Source: Torreya grandis (Eukaryota; Streptophyta; Pinopsida; Cupressales; Taxaceae). From it: a stretch of DNA of 64,000 nt. This document shows positions 35,960 to 47,679 of this stretch, piece by piece (position 1 is the first letter of the stretch; every line of letters starts with the position of its first letter). The stretch lies in the NCBI GenBank assembly GCA_037957365.1, contig JARHVA010003184.1:1292001-1356000 (forward strand), read 5' to 3'. A program made the position numbers and the translations under genes. The notes under the pieces were generated by a model. It saw nothing but the letters and a program-made list of their open reading frames with translations. It searched no databases and was not told the DNA's origin.

Positions 35960-37180
35960 GAGTTGTAATTACCAAGTAAATCTAAGATTTCCATTCATAG
36001 AAATAGTATTTATCTTACCATCCTTAACCATCTAATAATAGTTCTCACATCTCATGAATATTACATCCCACACATATATGTAGGGGATACTAATGACCAT
36101 GACGCAAACAAGAATTGATACTGCATCAACAATAAAATTGTTAATATAATGTTCACTTATTGTAAACTTTACATTACCTTTCTTGAAAACCTTTTTCTTT
36201 ATTCCTTTTTTCATCCATCTTAATGTATAATGATTTGGATGATTGTACACTTACAACCTGAGTATATCTACCAAATCTTAACTAATTAAATTTTATTGAG
36301 AGCATGGATTAAAAAGAGTATCTACATTTTTCTTCTTAATCTTAAATTTTATATAGAATAGTTTATAAGGTTCACCTTTTAATTGAGAATCATTTCCAAA
36401 ACATGACTTACATTGAAGGGAGGAGAAACACATCCTCTCTTCCCCATATTGGTTTCATCTATCCTATTTTTATAGAATTTAGATCATAACTTTCTTCTTA
36501 TTGTTGTTAATAAATGATTTAACTATGGATGTAACTTACAACAAGTCTCTTCAGTATGACCATTGACATCATAATGACCATAATGATCTACAAATTATTT
36601 ATTAGCAACATAAGTATCATTAAAATTAACTTCATTACCATTTGAATAAGAAGTTAAAAAAAATGTATTCATACAAATAAAGATAATTATCTTGATAAAA
36701 AAATCCTTATTGATATACTTGGGATTAGAAATAAACACTGACCTCCTTAGGTGATTGTTCAATCCATTGACACAATTCATCATGATGCCACAATCAAATT
36801 TATCTTGACCCATTTGAACCACCATATTGTGAAACACACTATTATAATACTACACACTTTGTCCTAGTTATTGACTAAGATATTGAAAAATTATAGATCT
36901 CTCCTCTTCATATAAAATAGGATAGAATTACTTATTAATCATAACTTTAAACCCATACCACTTACTAAAAGGTGGTATATTCTTCATAACCAAATAATAA
37001 ACACAAATATCAAACTAAGTTAATGAATTTTTAATAACTTTAACCTTAGGAGATTTTAAGACACTCATTAATATGATGTAAATTGAAGTATACCTCAATT
37101 TGAGCTAGCTAATGGCATAGATTCTCCAAATTCACCTTTCCTTCATATGACTAAATTTCAATATCCATCAAATTATGCCA
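35960..37180 (-). pseudogene. Gypsy-3 fragment: gag end, zinc knuckle, protease
   Basis: The minus strand reads IIFQYLSQ and YNSVFHNMVVQMG, then CVNGLNNHLRRSV (about 36900-36740), the C-terminal capsid part of Gypsy Gag. A CCHC knuckle follows at 36541-36582 as YGHYDVNGHTEETC, with both leading Cys changed to Tyr. After a gap, 36250-36032 reads NHYTLRWMKKGIKKKV, VKFTISEHYI and IPYIYVWDVIFMRCENYY, the end of the protease in a Gypsy group where the pattern is GWxKK...CxxKFxIxxxYxDxV...GSPYLxxRDxxFxRxxxxY. Pol beyond this is not recognisable. Confidence 0.75.
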
Positions 37181-37459
37181 TGCTTCTCACTTATTTATTT
37201 AAATTCATTGTTGGGTTTTTTTTCCAAAAGGGAACCAAGTCATCTTCTCCAGTATCACTTTTTATGTGGGTAATGGGAATAAAAATTCACACATGTCACA
37301 CAAAAAACCACACACTAAAATAGAACACAAACTAACACAACTTATAAAAAGTGTTGGAAACGTTTCAAATTTGAAAGGAAAAAATTGTTCCTATATAAAT
37401 ATAATCCATAAAATAGGTGGATATTCCACACTGAACTTCTCCAACACATTTCCTTTTAA
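37181..37459. other. Junction sequence, no clear feature
   Basis: Short AT-rich stretch between Gypsy-3 gag and the Copia-3 LTR. The LTR outer end cannot be placed without its partner. Confidence 0.4.
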
Positions 37460-37989
37460 CTTCCTAACATAACATGATCAATGAAATATAATTGTAATGT
37501 AATATACATACACATGATGGATCTAGAAGTTTATATGAATATAAAAGCACACATATAACACAACACAAATATTTAAGGTGGAAAAACCTCAAAAAGGTGA
37601 AAACCCCACAAGATGATAAATATTCAAATATGAGAAACTCTGCACCCAATACATTAACTTCTCCTTCTCACTTATTCATATAATGCTTCACAAAACTCAC
37701 AAATTGAATATGATCAAATAATTTAATATTCACGATATGATTTCACAATAAGATAAAAACACTATTTATAGTGAAATATCAAGGGAGGTGACCATTATGA
37801 AAATAACAGGTCCTTCCATCCTGATAGAAACCAATTAGTTAATACTTGATAAATATTAAAGAACTATAATATGATTATTTATTTACTCGATGCTTATACT
37901 TCAAGTTAATAAATCATATATTATTTATTATTTAATAATTATCAAGGATAAGGGATATATAGGCCCACTTAGGATTAATTATTCTAACA
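37460..37989 (-). repeat. Copia-3 3' LTR (left end uncertain)
   Basis: Starts on the minus strand with TGTTAGAATAATTAATCC right after the purine tract. A TATA-like CACTATAAATAGTG lies at 37760-37773. The outer end is estimated only. Confidence 0.75.
37760..37773 (-). promoter_or_regulatory. TATA-like box in Copia-3 LTR
   Basis: CTATAAATAG within a palindromic 14-mer, about 215 bp inside the LTR start, a typical U3 promoter position. Confidence 0.6.
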
Positions 37990-38004
37990 CTCTCCCTTAA
38001 TATT
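37990..38004 (-). promoter_or_regulatory. Copia-3 polypurine tract
   Basis: Minus strand ATATTAAGGGAGAG abuts the LTR start. Confidence 0.85.
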
Positions 38005-38439
38005 AAGTGGGGATTAATGTCATAAGCACCTTAATAAAAGGAATTATTCTATGTACATAATTGAAGGATTTAAGAACCTTCATCATGCCAAACATCACCT
38101 TTTGAAATAAAAGGAATTATAATCCATAAAATACTCAAAGTAAGTTGAGGATAGCATGATAGTGAGAATACATCTCATAGTTTATCTTGAATAATCATAT
38201 AAGCATATTTGGAGCTTTTTATAACATAAGGACCTTCATTAAAATTGATAATTTTTAATGTATTAAGGTACAAAAGTAAAAATTCTACATGAAGTTTACA
38301 TAAATCACATAACTTCCACAAAAAGTTTAAAATGCTTTACAATGAGAAGTATAGAAAAAAAACACACACACACACATGGTCATTATAAAGTGGCATTATA
38401 ATACACACTTCACCTTAATGGAAATTCTAAGAAGCCCAA

Positions 38440-39880
38440 TGTTGCATGGAACTGATAAAACTTGGTAACACCAAGTGGTTTTGTTAAGATATTTGCTACT
38501 TGTTCATCCATAAATAGAATTGTAGATTAATATCACTATTTTATACTTTTGCTTAGATGAAATGCACATTAAATTCAATGTTTTTAGTTCTTTGGTGTTG
38601 CATTGGTTTTTTTCAGAGCTATACAACTTTGGTTATCATAATGAAGGATGGTACTCTGAGAAACATCCAAATTAAGTTCTCCCAATAGCCTTCATAGCCA
38701 CATGGCTTCTTTATCAGCTTCCATAGAACTATTGTACATAACTTCAATAGAAGAGAAAGAGATAGTAGGTTATTATTTATTTCTCCAAGTGATAACACCT
38801 ATACCAAACATAAACATGTATCTAGAAGTATATTTACAATCTAAAGTATCACTAGCAAGGTTAGCATCATGATAACCATATAAATTATCATTATCAATAT
38901 AAAAATAAAATAAACCATAGTTTACATTTCTTTGATATAATAAAGAATTTTTTTATCTAATTTTCAATGATCCAAATAAGGATCTTGCATAAATGTAGAA
39001 GAAACACTAACAATATATGAAATATCTAGCCTACTAATGATTAGATAAATCAAACTTCTAATAAGTTGTCTATATAAATTAGAGTTAGATTTTTTACATG
39101 GAGATTTAGGATCATGTTTAACACCAACTTTAATAGGAGTAGTGGTATATTTATAATCAAGCATGTTAAACATAACAAGAAGATTATGTGCATACTAAAA
39201 TTGTGATACAACAATTGAAATTTTATCCTAAAATATAGTCGTTCCTAAAAAATGATTTAGAATGCCTAACTCAGTCATTTAAAACACTTGACTTAGTTTA
39301 TCCTTTTATTTATAGAATAAACTAGTTAGATCACCAATAATCAACAAATCATCAACATATAATACTATTATAATCAAATAACTATTTTTAACTTCAATAA
39401 AGAGATCATTATATAAATAGAAATTAGAAAAACTTAATTCTTTAAAAAAAAGTGTTTTAAAATACTATTCTTGAGGAGCTTGTTTTGAACCATACAATGA
39501 TGTTTTTTAACTTGCATACATAATATTCTCTATTAGGATCAGCGAAACCTTTAGGTTGTGTCATGTAGATTTCCTCTTATAAATCACTATTTATAAGTGA
39601 ATTCTTGACATCCATTTGGTGGATAACCCAGCCATTTTGGGTTGTAAAAGCAATAAGAAGTTTAATAGGACTCATTTTTGTTATAGGAGCAAAGGTTTCA
39701 ACATAATCAATCCCAATTTTTTGAGTAAACCCACAAGCAACTAATCTAGATTTAAATCTGTCAATTTTATCAACTGAATTATATTTGATATTATAAATCC
39801 ATATACAATTGATAATATGATTTTTAGGTGGAGGAGGGACAAGATCCCACATCTAATTTTTAATTAAGGCATTATATTCT
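38440..39880 (-). pseudogene. Copia-3 reverse transcriptase and RNase H
   Basis: The ORF 39852-39577 reads MWDLVPPPPKNHIINCIWIY, FKSRLVACGFTQKIGIDY, ETFAPITKMSPIKLL and HQMDVKNSL. After a stop come EEIYMTQPKGF and CKLKN, then LYVDDLLIIGD, the intact active site. Next is 39173-38964 with YKYTTTPIKVG and RSLIYLIISRLDISY, and RNase H words TSRYMFMFGIGVITW and RAKV near 38540. Several stops and at least three frameshifts are present. Confidence 0.88.
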
Positions 39881-39899
39881 ACTTGCATAGAAACATTAC

Positions 39900-41100
39900 A
39901 TCTATAATCTTGAGTGGCTTCCTCAAAGGATTGAGGTTCACATTCATACATAATCATTAAAGCATGATATGAATATTGACTTCTAGTTAATCAATTAATT
40001 TGATCAACATTATAAAATTGAATTAGGGATTTTGCCCATTTAGGTCTTTTAATTTGAATTTGAAACTTAGGGGTTTCCTCAGAATCTAATTTATCCATAA
40101 CTAGATCAAATTATTCAAGGGCATCCATTCCATCATAAGGAGAAACATGAGAGTTAGGTTCATCAATAGAAGAACATTGAGGAGTTTCCACAGATGGCTC
40201 ATAAAAAGTTTTTTTTGACAATAAGAACATTTATATTTTAAATGATATGATGTTTAAAGGGATCATACACTCTTAAACCTTTTCTCTTACGTCCATATCC
40301 TACAAAAATTCAAGAATATGAACTGGGATTGAGCTTCTCTCTTTTAACTTTAGGAATAAAGGTAGAAGCAGGATTACCAAATATCTTGAGATGAGCCACT
40401 CTAGGTTTATTTTTAGTCAAAATTTATAAAGGGATATAAAGATGAAAGTATTTGATATGGATTCTATTTAGAATATGAACAATAGTTTTCATGGCTTTGA
40501 CCCATAATAACTTATGAACATTTATAGATTTCAACATTGTTCTAGCCATTTTTATGATGGTGTAGTTTTTCCTTTCAGCAATACTATTTTGCTGAGGGGA
40601 AGGAGTTGTTAATTCTCTTTTAATACCTAAACTAATGAAAAAATAATCAAACTCTTTACTAAAATATTCACCTTCATTATCAGCTCTTAATCTCTTAATA
40701 GAAAAAATAGATGCATTTTCAACATAAGTTTTATATTCTTTAAACTTAGAAAAAACATCAAATTTATTTTTAATGAAATAAGACCAAATAATTATAGTAT
40801 AATCATCAATAAAAGTAACAATTTAAAAATAAACATTAAGATATACAACTTAAATATATCCTCTAGCATCACTATGAATCAATTCTAAAAGATGTGAGAA
40901 ATTTGCATCATGATTCTTGTGAAAGGGGTTAGTATGTTGCTTACTATGTAAAAAATCCTCACAAGTTTCATGATAAGAAGGGATATAAGGAAGTATAAAA
41001 ATAATATTATTTTTATACATATAGTGTAAAATTATAAAATTAACATGTCCTAATATTTCATGCTATAATTGAGATTCATTCTTACTATGCAGTGAAAGAA
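39900..41100 (-). pseudogene. Copia-3 pre-integrase and integrase
   Basis: The minus strand from about 41080 reads HEILGHVNFI and CEDFLHSKQH, the zinc domain. The core has all three acidic residues: Asp in LIHSDARGYI, Asp in RLRADNEGEYF, and Glu in QQNSIAERKNYTI. The tail reads VHILNRIH, VAHLKIFGNPAS and VGYGRKRKGLRVYDP. Frames are otherwise broken by stops, so it is a pseudogene, but it is the only integrase here with its catalytic set unmutated. Confidence 0.85.
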
Positions 41101-41189
41101 AACATGCAAAAAAAAGAGAAAAGATATATAAACCATTATTTTGAACACCTTCAACAATCAAAGGACCAACTATATTTAATTAATGTTAC

Positions 41190-43310
41190 AATTGAAATTT
41201 GTTTCCTTCAATAGATCACTGTTGTATTAAATTTAGGGGATAGAAGTTTCCATCCTCTAATTGTAAACAATATTCTTGAAAATTGTCTATGCACATGCAT
41301 TATGTATTTTATTATGATATTTAGGTCACTTGATATTGATGAAAATATTAATATATAACTTTTCTAAATATCTAATTTACTTAGGAATTCATCACCATAA
41401 TTATTTTGACACTAGGAAACAAGATGCTCAATAACTACACAAAATTAGATTAGAATTATAGTCTAATTCTTAGGGTTTTGACAAGCTAGATGGGTGAAAA
41501 GGCATTTATTTTAGCCTCTAAGTTATTTCATTTAAGTATATTTATCATAATTGGGAAGGATACCTTATGTGTCCACTTATCATTTATTAAATAATCTAGT
41601 GTGTCCTTGATATATAGGGACTTAGCCACATATTAAATCCTCAACCATGTGTAGTCTATTGAGGGACTAGACCAAATTGAATTTTCTTTGAAAAACATTA
41701 CATTGATAAATTGACAAATGGAAATATCCCACTCACTCAGAGCTTTGTGGTCCATCGGTCTGTATTTAATCCCTTTTTCCTTGGAGTCCCAAAATTATTC
41801 CACATGGCATCATCTCAAGGCCTTACTTGATCCATGATTTTCTATAATGCTCTTGTTTGTTTTAAAACAATAAAGAATTAGGATGATGCCACATGGAATC
41901 ATCTCATTCACCATAGAGTTTTACTATATTGTCACTTTATGTGGATCATACTTAGGGATAGAGAATTGGTATCATTTCATGTGGCATGATCCCAGGTACC
42001 TAGAGGGGTGATGGCTTGGCTTTATGTTCAATGTGTTTTGAAGTCATGGAGATTTAAGATACAAATAAGTGGTGACCTCTTGGTGAATCTAAACCTAAAA
42101 TATAATATTTTAATTGTTTGAATTCAAATATTAGGACTAGTTGTTAGATTATAAATTATAATAAAATCAACTAAGGTAGTATGTTGAACCAAAAAATTAT
42201 AAAATTAATAATTAAAATGGGGAATTTTCAAATAAAAAAATTAATTTAGATTAATCATATAAATAATCAAGTCTTTTAGATCAAACGGAATAGAAAAATT
42301 AGTTAATTTTTAGACCTTCGATCTATTTTAAGTGATGAAATGGGTTCATAATCTAAAGTATTTAGCCCATTCAAATAGTTGGGTCAAAAGGAAAAGGAAT
42401 ACTAGGTCTATGATGATTTTTATGGGATTAAAGACCATAAATTTTAAGAAGGTGAGGTGTTGATATATATTTTAACTCTTTTTCCATTTTTTAGTTTTGA
42501 TGCCACATAAAATCCATTCACTCACTTGGGGATTACTTATCACTTAGTTGGGATGGTGATTTGTAAGCTTATGGTGAAGTGAGATCTTGACATGTATCTA
42601 GATATCATTCAATTGGGGATTAATGATAGACTTTTAAGGGTACATACCATCATGGGGGATTGGATAAACATAATCATGCCACTTGGAATGATCCCAAACA
42701 TGTGGAGGGTTTGAATAACATAGGGACTATAAAGACTACCCTAGTGGGCCAGAGAAATGGTATCATGCATGTGGTATGATATTAATCATCTAGAGGGTTG
42801 ATGGTATATTAAGGAAACTAAGGAGGCTTGGGGGAGTGAAGACATGGAATTGTGCCAAGTGGCATGATCTTAGGCATCTAGAGAATTTATGCCAAATGGT
42901 TAAGTAAAAAAGAGTTTCAATAAATCAAGCAAGCGATAAGTGTCATCTCCTTTATTGCTAAAGGACTCATAAGGAGATTTAGATAACTATAGGCCATAAG
43001 AAATCAAAAACCATTAGACTTAATAAATTATGAATTTACAAATAAATAGAGCTACTATCTATTCAAAAGGGACTAAGTCCCAAGATTACATTTAAAAATA
43101 CTTAGATATTTCATTAATTTTAAGGGAAATATCAATATATTTTATGGATGAATAATAAGTAAAGGGGTAATATTTCAATATGCTAAGTCATTTTAGATGA
43201 AAAAAATCATGAATAAACTATATTATCTAGGAAAAATAGTAGAAAAACCCTTAAATAATTAAATAACTAGTATAAATTTGAGGTGAAATAGCCTGAAAAT
43301 AACAATCATA
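41190..43310 (-). repeat. Block A1 (homologous to A2; probable LTR)
   Basis: Collinear with 60600-62700: shared phrases include TATTAAATTTAGGGG, TTCTTGAAAATTG, GTCCTTGATATA, AGACCTTCGATCT, TTTTTATGGG and AAATAGCCT. Identity is roughly 70-75% by eye. The two blocks flank a gag remnant as LTRs would, but terminal dinucleotides and target duplication could not be defined. Confidence 0.65.
41800..42880. repeat. Palindrome-bearing repeats in A1
   Basis: Motifs close to ATCATGCCACWTGGCATGATCCCAGG occur near 41805, 41890, 41968, 42673, 42752 and 42846, most followed about 10-15 bp later by CTAGAGGG. Each core is nearly self-complementary. Confidence 0.75.
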
Positions 43311-44230
43311 ATAATTTACATTTGGACTCATAATAGGGTTATATGTTATCATAGGGAAGTCTGGTTGGACAAAAGATTGAGTTAAGGTTTGATTATAAGG
43401 CATCCATTGGTCCACAGGCTGACATATAGGTAGATAATGATGAGTATTTTGGGTGTGGACACCCACCTATTTTGATAAGTAGATTAGATCAACACCATAA
43501 CCATGTGTCATAACTTATTGTCTAATGATTAATGCTTCTTGATAAGTGGATTTCAAGGATGTGAGCATATATGGTGTCCTCTGAATAAGCATAGTAGTTA
43601 GGGGATCAATGTACTAATATAAATTTTAATAGACACCACCTCTTTTGTTAGGAATGGGTCTTTCAACCTTCTATACAACTAGTGAATATGACTATTGAGT
43701 GAAATTATAAGATCAATAGGCTCCTTAATAACTATATCAAACTGGTGAAAGTAAAATTATGGGATCAGTAAGATCCCTACAAATTATATCAATTTGGTAA
43801 AAATGACTATTGAATGAAATTACGGGATTAGTAGACTCCTAATAAAGTATATCAAACTAATATTACAAGGTAGCATAGTTAATAGGTACATTAAAATGTT
43901 TGACAAACATATTTTCAAATATATCCCATGAAGTGATGTATTTTTTGGTAGACCCATGTACCAATGATAAGCATTTTCATTTAGGAAATAGGGAAATAGG
44001 CATCAAGAAACATCCTCATATTGGACCTAAGTTGAAATGATGGTCTATTTAAATGCATAGGTGTGCTTTTCAATATTTTGAATCCCACCATGGGTATATT
44101 TTAAATAGAATTTATTAGTATTATTAAATAAGTTATGAGTAGACCCTGGGATGTTCACATGGTAGAAACTTCCACCCAGCCAAGCTAAGGCCATAGATGG
44201 ATTTAAAAGTGATAAATATGATCAAAATCA
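43310..44230 (-). pseudogene. Gypsy gag remnant between A1 and the giant-LTR element
   Basis: The minus strand reads THGGIQNIEKHTYAFK near 44100, then YEDVS, CLFPYFLNENAYHWYMGLPK, and in another frame the expected TSW and NVPINYATL equivalents. This matches the Gypsy Gag core (DVxxxLFPxSLxxxAxxWYxxL). It ends with 43466-43251, a Pro/Tyr/Gln-rich tail MGVHTQNTHHYLPICQPVD. No protease follows: block A1 starts directly. Confidence 0.7.
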
Positions 44231-45279
44231 AATATAAAAAATTGATAGAATAATATTCATGCCTCCTTCTTTTACCAAATTATTAGTGTGTTGTTTTTAC
44301 ACACAATAGGGTATAGAAAACATAGCCAAAAGAATAAAACAAATGATATATCTCCAAGTATACTCAAATTAAATCTCTCCTTATATCACAAATCTATTAT
44401 TGTGAATTTTAAGCATACAATAGAGTGGGAAAATTTTGAAATATGACCACAAGACCAAAGTAAATGATATATAAATAAATATTCAATATCAAGCCCTCTT
44501 TATAGTACCAATCTATTGGTTGTACATTTGAAACATTCACATCAACTATAGGGGAAAAGAGGGGGGAGAAAAGGCTAAAATGTAGGTGAGGATTAACCCT
44601 TATTCTTACATTCTACTCTCTCTTGAAAGGAAGTAGACTATGTAATTAACTTCCCTATGGTCTTTGTCTACTAGGTCATGGCATAACTAATACCTTAGTT
44701 AGTTGATGTAGTCTATTCCATATCAATAAGCATGATTGAATTATTTATTTGAGACTTATACAATAAAATTTTGGTATATCTTGTGTCTAAAATAACTAAT
44801 TCATATTTTTTAATTAACTCATTGTTGGTTATCACCTATCTTTAGTCTATTGATTCCAATAATGCATAAAATAAAAATGAAAAGGTGAACATGAAGCCTT
44901 GACTAAAATTAAATTAAGCTAACATAGATAAAAATTAATAAAATGTAGAGAGGGTAAGGATAAAGGAAAGGTGAGATCACTTTTTAAAGAAGATAGTTAT
45001 GGATCTATCACATAGATAAATCTCATGAGAAACCAATATTTGTTTGGATAACATAACACAACTAGATTGTAGAGATGATGGAAGAGTCTAAGGGTGAAGT
45101 AACTATGTGTAAAGGGGAAGAAAAGTCACCATATATTTGTATACAATGAATATCATTCATAAAATATTTCATATAGAAGATAGTTAATGGAAAATAAATT
45201 AAATATTCATTGATGTTGAGATGAGTTATAGAAAAGGTCTTTGAATAGCCTCAATTCATGATAAAATAAAATATAATAT
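44231..45279. other. Leader-like interval, no gene
   Basis: AT-rich, no domain on either strand. In the unit A2-(giant element)-gag-A1 it would be the 5' leader upstream of gag. Confidence 0.4.
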
Positions 45280-45284
45280 GTAAA

Positions 45285-47640
45285 TTTTGTCACTTGGATT
45301 TTTAACCTTTGAGGAGATTAAAATCTACCCTCATCTAAGTGGCATAATAGAATCACCTCTAGGCTTGTGGGCAGCTTAAGGAATGAGGTGAGTATCTAGA
45401 TAGGGCTAGCTCCCTTGATGTGCCATTTAGGATTAAAACTACTAACAATTTTGGGGGGTGAAAAAGAGAAAGAGAGATAACTGAAAGCAAATATAAACTA
45501 AGGGTATGATACACCAAATCAATTTTATTACTTCCAACCAATTGCATTATACACTTGAGACCAAGAAACAAACCAAAAATACACCCCTTAAATCTTCATC
45601 TTCTCACATCAATGCTACATTTTGAGGTCATGGATGAATGTGAAAATATAAGAGTAATATAAAAGAGTCCTTGAATGGAAATAATGAAAATAATAACTCA
45701 CTCAAAATTTCACATCCACTAAAACACTTCACATGCCCTACAAGAAGAAGTTTTCCAACTGCAAACAAGGTGAAAGAATTAGACCACATGTTAGGAATCC
45801 ATAGTCTTCACTAAAAAATATTCATAATTCAAGTGTAACACACTTATGAAAATTAATTAATAGGTAAAACTTATTCATTTTATTGATAAAAATGTATACA
45901 AATGATTAGGGCTTCACCATACTCAGGTGCAACATATAATACAATGCCAAAATGGCCAACTCTTATAAAGTTTGAGAGAGAGAGAGAAAGAGAATTCCAA
46001 GGGCCACAAGGACACATATCAAGATATGAAAATATGTTATCCATTCATGAGAAGAGGATATGGGTCTAAATATGCAAGGTTATAATTAATAAGTGTCATT
46101 ACAAGTCATCAAAGTTATGCAAAGTGGCCTAAACTCCTTTTATTTCATAGAAAACTACCTTCATGATTAGGCCTATTTGAGTGACTTTTAACTAATAATG
46201 GGTACGTAAAATAATTTTAATGTAATTTTAGTCTCTCATAAATTCATCTATATGAATTTTTTTCATTCTTTGTCTTCTAGAATCACCTGGAAGAGAGCCA
46301 TCATCACCTGTACTCTAAGAAACCTCCTCATGCACCTAGCATACTTGGCTTAAAAATTGGATTTATTTGATCATTAAAATATATTTTATGGTGTTAATTA
46401 AAAATTTTAGGACCCTCCATGTCATTTTAATAATTATAAAATATTTAAAAACATCCCACTTGAAGTTTTCCATCTTCTTCACTAGCTTATCCAATATGCC
46501 AAATTTGATTGGCCAAGTTGAAACACCTATTTGGGTCACTTATAAATTTTTTAATGAAATTAAATTAATATTATTAGTTATTATAAGTGTAAATATTTCT
46601 CCCAAACTTTGTTTCATCCCTTAAATCCTCTTGTAGCCTACACAACACACAAACTAGTGAGAAAAAGCTTATTTTTTCCCCCATCCTTACAAGTTCATAT
46701 AACTAATCACGGTGTGGAGTATATTAGGGGATTCATATCCAAGTTAAAATATATATTATTGTAAAAATGTGTCCTTAAATTGAATTTCCAACTCCATTTT
46801 TAAAAATTAGTTCCTACAAGGGTTGTGCAAGGGTTCTAGACCTATTTTGGGTCTTAAGGATTGTTCATAAAAATTGGACATCCAAGTGTCTAAAATATTC
46901 CCAAAAATTTCTCTTATGGAACCTTTATAACCACCATAAACTTATTTTTCCACCAATCAAACCTTCATGGGAGATATGAGCATTGGAACTTAGCTTCTCA
47001 TGCTTGTTTTCATGTTTCCTATATGATTGAGTTACTTTGAGACCCAAAAATGGTTTATTTGATGTCTTATCTACAATATAAAGGATTAAACACATATATA
47101 TTGTATGTATTAACATGTTATAATATTTTTATAATCATTTTAATGTCAAAGGTATGAATGACTTCCATTTTGGACACTAGGTCTTAGTATGCCTAGTAGG
47201 CCTATTTATACTTCAAAGTCCAAAAATTGCCTCTTCACCTTACCTAATTATAAATAGTTAAAACACATATAAATTCACCTTTTAAATATGATTCAAAGGG
47301 TTATATATCTTACTCAAGGTTGGAATGGAAACTAACCCCCTATTTGGCATTAGGTCCTTTCAAGGCTTTAACAGACCAACCTTCAAGCTTAGGAGTCTAG
47401 AACATTCTTCTAGGTTTCATCCTTATATGGTTAGTTTCCATGATTTTAATTTATGTTACTCAGCTTAAAAAACCTCTTTTAAGGATTTACGTATCTTTTG
47501 GTTTACTCTTTTTCCCTAATTCCCAAAATATGCTAGTTTCATGCACAAGGGGAAGTACCCCCTATCTAAGATAAAATAGAGAGTATTTCCCCTATTTTTA
47601 TAACAAAAAAAACACTTTAATATGATTATTTAAGTTTACA

Positions 47641-47679
<39 letters not shown>

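Larger units (their letters stand above)
37460..41150 (-). mobile_element. Copia-3: 5'-truncated Copia element
   Basis: Minus-strand pre-integrase, integrase, reverse transcriptase and RNase H end in a purine tract and an LTR beginning TGTTAGAATAATT at 37989. Protease, gag and the 5' LTR are missing at the right end, near 41150, where block A1 begins. Confidence 0.85.
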
